From Dunaliella salina (taxonomy: Eukaryota > Chlorophyta > Chlorophyceae > Chlamydomonadales > Dunaliellaceae): a DNA stretch of 15,180 nt. Positions 8,647 through 15,180 of this stretch are shown in pieces; position 1 is the stretch's first letter; every line of letters starts with the position of its first letter. A program made the translations under genes and the position numbers. The notes under the pieces were generated by a model. It had not been told where the DNA came from and ran no database searches. It was given only the letters and a program-made list of their open reading frames with translations. The DNA is taken from NCBI GenBank assembly GCA_002284615.2, contig MU069518.1:128938-144117 (forward strand). Reading direction: 5' to 3'.

Positions 8647-8742
8647 TGTAACGATATAAATAATGAAACAAGCGGGATGCTCTCAGGCGTCATCCGGGCG
8701 CATCAGTTTTTCAGTAGCTCAGTCGCTCAGTTATCCGTTACA
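8647..8742 (+). repeat. TRIM right LTR (96 bp)
   Basis: Same ends as the left LTR and the same TATA-like box (gatataaataat). It lacks seven bases found in the left copy. The flanking CTGTT at 8743-8747 repeats the bases just before the left LTR. Confidence 0.92.
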
Positions 8743-8747
8743 CTGTT

Positions 8748-9299
<552 letters not shown>

Positions 9300-9398
9300 G
9301 TGCGGGATGCAATATTACATTTGGAAAATCCTTCTTGCTATAATATTACTGCAATATCACAGTGTAATATTAAAGTGATTTAAAGTGCCATCCCGCGC
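9300..9398. mobile_element. Candidate foldback/MITE-like element with TAATATTAC repeats
   Basis: Imperfect 10-bp terminal inverted repeats, gtgcgggatg at 9300-9309 and catcccgcgc at 9389-9398 (9 of 10 pair), bound an AT-rich interior. Inside, taatattac (9341-9349) and gtaatatta (9364-9372) form a perfect 9-bp stem with a 14-base loop. Further AATATTAC copies occur at 9311-9318, 9421-9428 and 9531-9538. The sequence aagtaa occurs just outside on both sides (about 9293 and 9405), but not at the exact ends, so no clear target duplication can be stated. It has no coding capacity. The call rests on symmetry alone. Confidence 0.4.
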
Positions 9399-9564
9399 GC
9401 AAGGTAAGTAATACTGTTGTAATATTACTAAAGTATCTCCTGAGGGGGATAACTAGCCTATAATGCCAAACCAAGCTCTTTCCCGTTTCTCTTCCTAAAA
9501 TCCAACCATGTCAGCCATCCTTACATTAAGAATATTACATTTTTCCAGAAATGACAAAAATCGG

Positions 9565-10328
9565 AGGAAAAGAAAAGAAAAACTACATAGGCAGAGAACT
9601 CTCCCTACATCAATTAAGGAAAAGGAGACACATTGGCTCAAAAGAGAGCCGTGTGCCCCCTCCACCACAAGGTATGAAAAAGAGAAAGCTAATGTAGATC
9701 TGGAGGGTTACTAGAGGCGCCTGGCTCTAGAACCTGGCTGTGGGAAGTATTCTTGTTTTCAATAGCCCGGCGTGTGGAGACTAGTTTGTGGGCATGTTGA
9801 ATAGAATGGGCATGAAGTTGTCGAGCAAGCTTCGTGGCACGCTGGTGATCCAATCCTAGTTGTTTGAATTGCTTAAGGGTATGCTCAGTGTAAATTGTTC
9901 CACCTATACCCAGGACACTAGGGTGAATTGTAACAGCATTAGCGTTAATAAGTTTACAATGGTCTGCATGCTGCTGCTTTGCCGCGTTAACTGATGCTCT
10001 GGCCTTGTGTCTTCACAGAACTTAATTTCTATTAGGTACACATTACGTTTATTTGCATCAAGTTCATGGGGTTGCCTCATGCGGCTAGTTCTGGTGGTCC
10101 TCCGTGGGGAGCTGCGCAAAGCGTGATGGTAATGGGTAGGAGAAACACCGTTTGAAGTATGTTTGGCATTAAAAGGAGTGATCAAAACAGCATCTGGTCG
10201 GCTGGAGTTGAGTCTTTTCCTCTCTGGAAGGTTACGAGGGAAGAGGTAAGCAGGTAAAGTTCTGTTTGAGGCATTTGTAGGGAGTTGGAGGTTGTGTTGA
10301 GCAAGCTTAAAATCGATTCCTATGTCTG
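9565..10328 (-). mobile_element. LINE remnant, copy D (inverted)
   Basis: Reading the minus strand, this copy starts abruptly at about 10328 with the same sequence copy C has near 5880 (cagacat ... ttttaagcttgc). It continues through the C-terminal coding region and 3' UTR and ends in the (TTTTC)-type tail (aaaagaaaagaaaaac on the + strand, about 9568-9583). The 3' stem-loop GGCTC/GAGCC lies at 9635-9650. It has the longest readable C-terminal region of the family here (10326-9904). It is inverted relative to copies A-C, so B/C and D form a large dispersed inverted repeat. Confidence 0.88.
9904..10326 (-). pseudogene. LINE polyprotein C-terminal region with a PD-(D/E)XK-like motif
   Basis: A 140-codon frame is open from the truncation point (about 10326) to a stop at 9904. 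It reads DIGIDFKLAQHNLQLP, then SRPDAVLITPF (Asp codon 10194-10192), then NVYLIEIKFCEDTRPEHQL (Glu codon 10029-10027, Lys codon 10023-10021). The layout, Pro-Asp, about 54 residues, hydrophobic strand, Glu-X-Lys, is that of the PD-(D/E)XK nuclease fold, which includes the restriction-like endonucleases of some LINEs. A one-base loss just after PEHQL shifts the frame compared with copy C, so the rest of the domain (with HTLKQF and RATKLA elements in other copies) is out of frame. It follows the RNase H and Cys/His tail in family order. The nuclease assignment is inference from the motif only. Confidence 0.6.
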
Positions 10329-10779
10329 TTCAATTCAAATTGATCTTAATTGAAATTATTGCTAAATAATCTGACGCCAAACTTCTCCTGAAAGAAGATT
10401 GGCTGGGGAGTATCTTTAATGCTTACTCAACCAAGTTTGGTGCTTGCACCTATAATTATCTAATGAAAGTGCTTGTCTGCAAACACGTTCTGAGCTTTCA
10501 TTTGTGCCCATTGTTTTAGTTCTAGAGGTAGTTGAGCAATCTAATTTTCCCCCATTGTAACTTGTAGGCAAGTTAAGGTACCCTACAGCCCCTAAGCTGC
10601 ACGCGTTAGGCAATGGAGGCACAGGAGGCTGTCTAGCAGAAGGGCAGCAGTCATCACACACTCCTTACACATTTACAAGAGAGCAAGCTAGGAAAGAACA
10701 GCAGCTTCGGTCACCAACCTGCGCAGAGTGTTGTAGCTGAAAGGCTGCAAACCAGGCCCTGCCCTTTTCATATACATAC
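10329..10779. other. Unassigned DNA upstream of LINE copy D
   Basis: No confident feature. On the minus strand two overlapping frames between 10661 and 10416 are open or nearly so. One contains a protein-like stretch (LPLELKQWAQMKAQNVFADK, about 10540-10480) but has stops either side. Acceptor-like sites (cttctgctag near 10640) occur on the same strand as the exon candidate at 10780-11007, so part of that gene could lie here. Confidence 0.3.
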
Positions 10780-11007
10780 GCTGCTCCCCAGACCCGACTC
10801 AAAAGTACTCCTGCGCTGCTCTTGCGCTTCTCCAGCACTCCTTGCATGCTTGCTTGGCGCCTGGCCTGATACCTCCAGAACTTCATCATCTTCTTCTCCT
10901 TCAAGTGGGCGCCTCTGGCTGCCATCATTCAGGTGCAGCAGCTCAGCCCTGCGAACTTCTGGAGTGACATGCTTGCATGCAGCAGCCTCTGCCCCTCCTT
11001 GCCCTTC
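10780..11007 (-). CDS. Candidate internal exon, 76 codons, function unknown
   Basis: On the minus strand a pyrimidine-rich acceptor (ccatctctttgtAG, AG at 11009-11008) is followed by 228 bases with one frame open throughout, ending at a GTATGT donor (10779-10774). The exon is exactly 76 codons, phase 0 at both ends. The frame starts EGQGGAEAAACKHV and includes a strongly acidic run, LEGEEDDEVLEV, in mid-exon and basic, Ser/Ala-rich sequence after it (KHARSAGEAQEQRRSTF). It looks like a disordered linker and matches no family I know. A second minus-strand frame is also open here, so coding is suggested by the splice sites and phase rather than proven. Neighbouring exons were not found. Confidence 0.35.
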
Positions 11008-11090
11008 CTACAAAGAGATGGACAATGACGCGGGTTATCCCTAAGAACATATCACTGCAAAAGTTGCACTTGTCTTCTTTGCCTTCTCTT

Positions 11091-11136
11091 GCAACACTGT
11101 ACTGCAGTCACTTTGATGACGGCAGTACAGTGTTGC
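11091..11136. other. Perfect 15-bp stem hairpin (46 nt)
   Basis: gcaacactgtactgc (11091-11105) is the exact reverse complement of gcagtacagtgttgc (11122-11136). The 16-base loop itself can extend the stem by 4 bp (gtca 11107-11110 with tgac 11117-11120) after one mismatch. It lies about 90 bases before the gypsy 5' LTR and outside any recognised gene. It may be a small foldback or a transcript hairpin, with no evidence for either beyond the pairing. Confidence 0.75.
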
Positions 11137-11173
11137 GCCACTTCTCTAATATGATGTTAAATTTATAGAAAAT

Positions 11174-11194
11174 ACATCTACATCTACATCTACA
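11174..11194. repeat. Short (CATCTA)n hexanucleotide repeat
   Basis: Just over three copies of a catcta hexamer, about 30 bases before the gypsy LTR. Confidence 0.8.
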
Positions 11195-11224
11195 AGCGCA
11201 GGTAGCAAGGTAGCGAGGTACCGA

Positions 11225-11399
11225 TGTAACCAGACCGCGGCGCGCTTGGCCCTTCTTCTAAAGTGATATTTTGGGGTCTTGTGATTGGTTGTATGAAATT
11301 TTTCCGGACACTTTAAGTACTCAGGAAGGCCTATCTCGGCGTGCTAGTCTCGAGACTAGCACGCCGAGGTAGGCCTTGCGCCCACTCTTCGCTGTTACA
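11225..11399 (+). repeat. Gypsy 5' LTR (175 bp)
   Basis: Begins TGTAAC (11225-11230) and ends GTTACA (11394-11399), a perfect 6-bp inverted terminus with TG...CA ends. A primer site starts two bases after it. The LTR is short for the family and contains a 52-bp palindrome near its right end. The five bases before it are accga; the matching copy on the right cannot be seen because the element is cut off. The right boundary is well supported by the primer site. The left boundary is supported only by the inverted terminus. Confidence 0.75.
11326..11377. repeat. 52-bp near-perfect palindrome inside the gypsy LTR
   Basis: Arms 11326-11351 and 11352-11377, 26 bases each, with no spacer, centred on ctcgag. 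Only one pair is mismatched (the a of cctatctcgg against the cctacctcgg equivalent). In RNA it would form a very stable hairpin within the LTR transcript. Symmetry ends sharply at both sides. Confidence 0.93.
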
Positions 11400-11400
11400 T

Positions 11401-11412
11401 TGGCAGCGAAGC
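11401..11412 (+). promoter_or_regulatory. Gypsy candidate primer-binding site
   Basis: tggcagcgaagc starts two bases after the LTR end, at the usual spacing. It matches the plant initiator-Met primer site, TGGTATCAGAGC, at 8 of 12 positions, so a decayed or variant site for that tRNA is possible. The primer is not certain. Confidence 0.55.
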
Positions 11413-11822
11413 AGGCTGATCCTTGGGGTCCTTGCTTCGGCTCGCCACGCGCACTTTCGCTGTTCCGTGAACATGCAAAGCTTCCCCTCCATCACGCTTT
11501 CACCTCACACGGTGCTGCTGATGCAAGGCGGAACGCACTAAGGCAATCGCTTTCATGGGCAAAACGGAGGCTAAGGTTCACGGGCAACACGCATGGTTCG
11601 CTTGCAAGTCCTCAAGATGGCGCTAACCATGATGCTGGAACTCCCTATCCTGCCCGCCCGCAGATGTCCCCCACCAAGCCAACTCCGTCGTCGGCTGACA
11701 AGAAGAAGGCGGACAAAGTTGCCAAGCGCGTCGCGGCTGGTGCGGAGGGTGCTACCGATGGGAATGGAACTGCTGCTGCTGCCCCCGCTGATGACCCCAC
11801 TGCTCTCGCCGAACGTGTGAAG

Positions 11823-12003
11823 GTGGGTGATGAGCAGGTTCCTAACAAGCAGTATAAAAATGAGCTCCTTTGCTGTGCTTTGCGATGGTGGAATAGACCT
11901 TTGCATACAAGCTTGTGAAAGCACGTTCTTCACCCTTCCTAGCCACGTCCAACATTCATTACTCAACATCCTCTTCACGGGCCTCTCTCCTTTGCACCTC
12001 CAG
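11823..12003 (+). other. Candidate intron (or insertion) inside gag
   Basis: The coding frame changes between 11822 and 12004. Donor AAG|GTGGGT at 11823 and acceptor ctctctcctttgcacctccAG| at 12003 would remove 181 bases and join AERVK to ELERQLK in phase. An alternative donor, CAG|GTTCCT at 11838, gives 166 bases, also in phase. Both lengths are one more than a multiple of 3, which is exactly the shift seen. The acceptor has a strong pyrimidine tract. A plain insertion or mutation is the alternative. Confidence 0.45.
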
Positions 12004-12513
12004 GAACTGGAGAGGCAGCTAAAGGCGCTCGATGCGGCTCAGCAGTCCCGGCATGCTGCGGAGTTTCAGCAGGCTCAGAGTCATAACGCCACCAGCAAGC
12101 AGCACAGATGGTTGCTTGACAAGTAGGGCGAGCAGTACGTCGTCATCGAGGCACGCTCGAAGAACAGCACACCTCCTTGGTTCCCTCCTTCGGTCGACAA
12201 AACCATTGAGGCCCAGGCAGCTGCAACAGCCGCACCTCAGCCCGCCCCTCAGCCAGCAAAGCGTAGCTACAGCCAAGCTGTTTCCTACGAAGCAGGCTAC
12301 CTCAGGGGAGGGTGAGCTGGAGCTACATGTGGGTCCCAAGGTGGGTGCTGGTAATGCAAAGTGCCCAAACCTGCAATTTTTACTGGTGCTGAAGATGTTG
12401 ATGAGACACTCTTCACTTATGAGACTTTGAGTGCACAGGTCAGCCTAAGTCTGCATGGCCTCAGTTGGTCTTGACTTTGCTCGCTGACAAAGCACGCTCC
12501 GCATGGCTGGCAC

Positions 12514-13185
12514 TTGCTGTTCCATAAAAATGCAGGCGACACTCTGACATGGGACATGTTTACCAAATGCATGCATGAGGCTTTTGCTGCTCCTGGTAAA
12601 GAGTTTAGTGCTCGCATGCAATTGCGTTATGTTCAGCAAAACAACATGTCTGTGAAAGAGTATGTCAGGCATGTGCGCTCACTAATTGTTCAACTGAGTG
12701 CTAACCCTCCCTCTGCCCATGACTGCTTGTTATTGCTGTACGATGGTCTCAACAAAGATGTCAAACAGGAAGCACGGATTGACCCGCGCACGGGTAAATT
12801 CTGGACTGACTTGGAGGCATTTGCAACTCATGTTGTGACACTTGAGACACACACGCACAAGCCCAACAAAAAGTTCATCTTCCCTCGCCCCAGGGGTGGT
12901 GTGCAGAAAACAAAAGCCCACATTGCCGCTGTTAAAATTGCTGCTGCTACATTGGTTTCTGCACAGGGCAACAAGACCCACCACCAAGGAGGCAAGGGGA
13001 GGCACCAGGAAGGCAAGCACGCCGCCGCAGGCCCCTCGGGCTCTGGAGCAGGGCAAGCCTCCAAGAAGCACAAAAACAATGGCGGTAAGGGTGCCCAACA
13101 GGCTTCTGGTCCCCGAGAGATGTCCTCAGAAGAGTGGGAAGAATTTCAACAATTTCTTGCTTTTAAGGCGAGCAAGAAAAAATAA
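12514..13185 (+). pseudogene. gag: Gag core and basic C-terminal tail, longest open piece
   Basis: A 223-codon frame, stop TAA 13183-13185. Residues about 10-120 match the retrotransposon Gag domain pattern: WDMFTKCMHEAF, then QLRYVQQNNMSVKEYVRHVR (the Q..SV.eY signature), then LLLYDGLNKDVKQEA. The C-terminal half is rich in Lys, His, Gly and Gln (HHQGGKGRHQEGKH, ASKKHKNNGGKGAQQ). It ends with SSEEWEEFQQFLAFKASKKK. No CCHC zinc knuckle is present, so nucleic acid binding may rest on this basic tail. There is no ATG near the listed start (TTG in mid-domain), because the upstream part of the domain lies in another frame. Confidence 0.88.
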
Positions 13186-13201
13186 ACCAAGCACAGGCTA
13201 G

Positions 13202-13690
13202 AGTGCTTCCTGCCTTGTGTGTGATGAGCTGACCTTGTGTCCAGACCCGCCTCAACCTCCAGACATTAGCTGGCCAGCCCAGATTGGTGCTCTTTTGAGT
13301 TTTCCTGCCTGTGAGGTTTTCGCAGAGTCTGGTTTTGTGCGTCTCTTGGACCCTTTTGGAAAAAAGCAAACAGCTCCCTCACATTGAGTGACTATCCAGC
13401 CACAGACATATCTGGGCAACATGTCATGTTAGCCACTCAGCCACAGCATTTTGCGAAGGCATTGCAGCACTACTTGGATTCCAAAAACAAATCAAAGAAA
13501 GAAACTTCTTTGTGTGCATTGGTTCATGCTAACCATGCACTCTTTGCCAAGTGGAGGCCATATCTAGTGGGAATGAAAAGGGTAAACTGTCCAGGAATCC
13601 CTGGTTTTTCATTCTGGGTGGATAAGTCAACCACCTGAAAAGCCTGACTCTAAGTTATACTTCATTGCGAAAGACCCTGACCACTATATG
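13202..13690 (+). pseudogene. pol: Pol N-terminal linker region, frame-shifted
   Basis: Between gag and the protease, protein-like sequence runs through three frames. FPACEVFAESGFVRLLDPFG ends in a stop near 13386 (frame 2). SDYPATDISGQHVMLATQPQ to GFSFWVDK covers 13387-13625 (frame 1). ISQPPEKPDSKLYFIAKDPD leads into the protease (frame 2, from about 13621). The function of this linker is not known to me. The pieces look like one ancestral ORF broken by single-base changes. Confidence 0.6.
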
Positions 13691-14080
13691 AGTTTTTGTG
13701 GATTGGCTAGTGGAGCACCAGCTTTGTTCCTTGCGGACTCAGGTGCGACACACAGCTTTGTGGACTCCAATTTTGCAAAGCAATATGGGTTTGCCCGCCT
13801 TCCATCTAGACAAGCAGTCTTTGGCTACAACAACACAAAAGGAATATATACTTCGAAATGTTGCATTAAAGTCGAGCTGCAAAATCACATCAGTGACATT
13901 GAATGTCAGGTGGTAAACATGAACCAGCAATATGATGTGATCTTGGGCCAGGATTGGTTTCTGAAAACTGATGCTAATCTGAATTTTCCAAGCATGGACA
14001 GAAGTACACCATTACATCTTCTGAAGCAGAGCCTGAATTTGCAAACTTGGAGTCTGCTATTGTGCACTCAGCAATTTTAA
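13688..14080 (+). pseudogene. pol: Gypsy aspartic protease domain
   Basis: Retropepsin-type protease that would process Gag and Pol. The frame has the catalytic ALFLADSGATHSFVD with Asp 17 of the DSG motif, and YDVILGQDWF (residues 82-91), the second conserved hydrophobic-Gly motif with the Asp-Trp typical of Ty3/gypsy. The dimeric enzyme needs only one Asp per subunit, and it is intact. The ATG at 13688 is internal, because coding-like sequence continues upstream in the same frame to about 13621. At about 13985-14000 the frame shifts: the remaining codons to 14080 are out of frame, and the true continuation runs in the frame of 14047-14484. Confidence 0.9.
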
Positions 14081-15002
14081 ATGCAGCACACTTGAAAAGA
14101 CTTTCAAAGCAACCTTGTGCAAGATCTTTTATGATCAAAGTCACAGACTCGGGTATCGATTCAGGTCAAGCAAATCGGCCTCCACCTGCAGTGCAGAAAG
14201 TGCTTGGTGATTTTCCTGAAGTAACCAAGCCTAGAGACTCATTGCCGTCCCTAAGAAAGGCGGCTCACACCATACCTCTGGAGCCTGGTCATAAACCCCC
14301 ATTCAGACCTATCTTCAGGCTTAGCCCAGTTAAGCTTGCTGAAGTTGAAAAACAGGTGTCTGAATTATTTAAGCATGGGTTAATTGAACCTAGTTCTTCT
14401 CCGTATGGTGCCCCAGTTCTGTTCGTAGCAAGAAAAGATGGTACTCTTCGCACGTGTATTGATTACCGTGCACTTAATAACTAAGGTACTAAGAACAAGT
14501 ACCCGCTACCAAAAAAAAAACCAGCGGTTGGATTCATTGTCTGGTGCAATAGTTTTTCTAGTCTGGGTTTGCAATCTGGGTATCACCAAATTCGCATTCC
14601 AGATGAAGATGTACCGAAGACGGTCTTCAGAACACCCTATGGTCACTACCAATTCAAAGTTCTTAGCTATGGTTTGACCAATGCGCCCGCAACTTTCCAG
14701 GCCACAACGAATGACATCTTCCGACCTTAACAAGTTTGTGGTGGCTTACATTGATGATATTCTCATCTTCGGTAAAACACATGAAGAACATGCTGAACAC
14801 TTGAGACAAGTAATGCAAGTACTTCATGATGAAGGTTTTAAAATCAAACTCTCCAAATGTAAGTTCAAAAGGCCTGAGGTAATGTTCCTGGGACATATAG
14901 TGGGTGCTGATGGCAACAAAGTTGATCCATCTGAAACGGCCGCCGTGGAGAACTGGCCTGTCCCTCAAAATGTTTCTTCCCTTAGATCATTCTTGAGTCT
15001 AG
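14047..15002 (+). pseudogene. pol: Gypsy reverse transcriptase, motif A aspartate lost
   Basis: The RNA-dependent DNA polymerase of the element. Motifs in order: [49 protein letters not shown] then stop TAA (14482-14484) where coding-like KNKYPLP continues in the same frame. An A10 run at 14511-14520 marks a frameshift. Motif A reads SSLGLQSGYHQI: the catalytic Asp is Gly (GGT 14566-14568). Next come VFRTPYGHYQF, SYGLTNAPATFQ, another shift near 14720 with a stop, then the frame with YIDDILIFG (the two Asp codons at 14753-14758), LSKCKFKR, FLGHIVGADG and SSLRSFL. Similarity ends near 15002. Loss of motif A Asp alone would abolish activity, and the stops confirm a dead gene. Confidence 0.93.
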
Positions 15003-15082
15003 CTCCGGCTCAGAGGCTCAGCTTCCAACATTAAACACTTTGAAGTGGGTGAGAGCGTCAGCTTGCTGATTGAGAGAGCGTG

Positions 15083-15180
15083 GAAAAAAGAAAAGAAAAA
15101 AAAAAAACTACGTAGGCAGAGAAACTCTCCAAAAAAAAATTAAGGAGAAGGTGACACATTGGCTCAAAAAAAGAGCCGTG
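15083..15180 (-). mobile_element. LINE 3' end, copy E, continues past the window
   Basis: On the minus strand this is the 3' UTR and tail of the same LINE family. The (TTTTC)-type tail is at about 15083-15107 on the + strand (aaaaaagaaaag and an A-run), then the actacgtaggcagag box, then the stem-loop GGCTC/GAGCC at 15161-15177 with an A7 loop. It lies 80 bases beyond the point where gypsy pol similarity stops, so it may have inserted into or next to the retrotransposon. Confidence 0.85.

Larger units (their letters stand above)
8452..8742 (+). mobile_element. TRIM: terminal-repeat retrotransposon in miniature, complete
   Basis: Two direct repeats of about 100 bp, 8452-8554 and 8647-8742, both start TGTAACGATATAAATAAT and end CCGTTACA, so each has TG...CA ends with a 7-bp inverted terminus (TGTAACG/CGTTACA). 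The interior is only 92 bp and noncoding. It begins with a primer-site-like stretch one to three bases after the left LTR and ends with a purine run two bases before the right LTR. The element is flanked by a perfect 5-bp duplication, CTGTT (8447-8451 and 8743-8747), which is the hallmark of LTR-retrotransposon integration. It encodes nothing, so proteins must come from an autonomous element. The LTRs differ at roughly a dozen positions plus a 7-base indel, so the insertion is old. Confidence 0.92.
11664..13185 (+). pseudogene. gag: Gypsy gag, broken by stops and frameshifts
   Basis: Gag forms the virus-like particle. The likely start is ATG 11664 (MSPTKPTPSSADKKKADKVA), a basic then Ala-rich N-terminus. 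The frame continues to about 11822-11837, then a different frame from 12004 carries a coiled-coil-like ELERQLKALDAAQQSRHAAE. In that frame TAG (12124-12126) interrupts, then a Pro/Gln/Ala-rich linker follows (about 12127-12312). Core pieces follow in separate frames: VPKPAIFTGAEDVDETLFTY (12361-12440), QPKSAWPQLVLTLLADKARS (from 12441), and the long frame from 12514. At least one nonsense codon and three shifts are needed to read it through, apart from the possible intron at 11823-12003. Confidence 0.85.
11225..15002 (+). mobile_element. Ty3/gypsy LTR retrotransposon, inactive, right end missing
   Basis: Order: 5' LTR, primer site, gag, protease, reverse transcriptase. The gag-protease-RT order and RT motifs ([26 protein letters not shown]) place it in Ty3/gypsy. 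RNase H, integrase and the 3' LTR are not in the window: pol similarity stops near 15002 within the RSFL motif that precedes the RNase H part. After about 80 unassigned bases an inverted LINE 3' end begins at 15083. Gag and pol carry many stops and frameshifts, so it is a relic. It could still have supplied, or shared, ends with the TRIM at 8452, since both LTR types begin TGTAAC and end GTTACA. Confidence 0.92.

Noticed and set aside
9341..9349. TAATATTAC, identical to the nicking-site nonamer of geminivirus-type replication origins
   Set aside because: It is in the stem rather than the loop of the hairpin, there is no GC-rich stem or Rep gene nearby, and it recurs in AT-rich DNA. Treated as part of a foldback repeat.
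11571..11978. Minus-strand frames of 67-135 codons opposite gag
   Set aside because: Shadow frames of the GC-rich, Ala/Lys-rich gag N-terminus; the plus strand is the coding one by domain order.
12730..13098. Minus-strand 122-codon and 83-codon frames opposite the Gag tail
   Set aside because: Antisense shadows of the Gag core and basic tail, which has clear Gag-family signatures on the plus strand.

Overview
This is a eukaryotic, gene-poor, transposon-dominated window. It has three long CA/TG microsatellites, LINE (non-LTR) retrotransposon remnants ending in pyrimidine (TTTTC)n tails, a Ty3/gypsy LTR retrotransposon, a miniature LTR element (TRIM), a 99-bp minisatellite, and only two weak, intron-flanked candidate host exons. 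There are no operons, ribosome binding sites or other bacterial signatures. The gypsy reverse transcriptase style, the TG...CA LTRs with a plant-like primer-site position, the TRIM and consensus-like GTATGT/AG splice sites fit a green-lineage genome. A large, repeat-rich streptophyte alga of the Chara type would be a reasonable guess, but the species cannot be fixed from the sequence.

Left part (1-4020): a CA microsatellite, a small GC hairpin followed by T8, a minisatellite of five ~99-bp units each centred on TTTGAATTCAAA (585-1055), long unassigned DNA, a minus-strand candidate terminal exon for a multi-pass membrane protein (2241-2597), and a TG microsatellite (2937-3010).

Middle (4033-7095): a head-to-tail cluster of 5'-truncated LINE remnants on the + strand. 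Copy A carries an RNase H domain (4135-4575). Copies B and C carry the C-terminal region and 3' UTR, and C ends in a ~390-bp polypyrimidine tract followed by another short 3' fragment. A further copy lies inverted at 9565-10328 and keeps the longest readable C-terminal region, which contains an RPD...EIK arrangement like a PD-(D/E)XK nuclease. The last 98 bases hold the 3' end of yet another inverted copy.

Between these lies a structurally complete TRIM (8452-8742): two ~100-bp LTRs, a 92-bp interior with candidate primer-binding and polypurine sites, and a perfect 5-bp target duplication (CTGTT). A 104-bp CA microsatellite and a ~99-bp foldback element with TAATATTAC repeats follow.

Right part (11225-15002): a Ty3/gypsy element with a 175-bp 5' LTR (TGTAAC...GTTACA) holding a 52-bp near-perfect palindrome, then gag (possibly with a short intron), an aspartic protease and a reverse transcriptase. 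It is dead: gag and pol are broken by stops and frameshifts, RT motif A has lost its aspartate, and pol similarity stops near 15002 before an inverted LINE remnant. The gypsy element and the LINEs once encoded their own machinery. The TRIM and the foldback are non-autonomous and would have depended on other elements.
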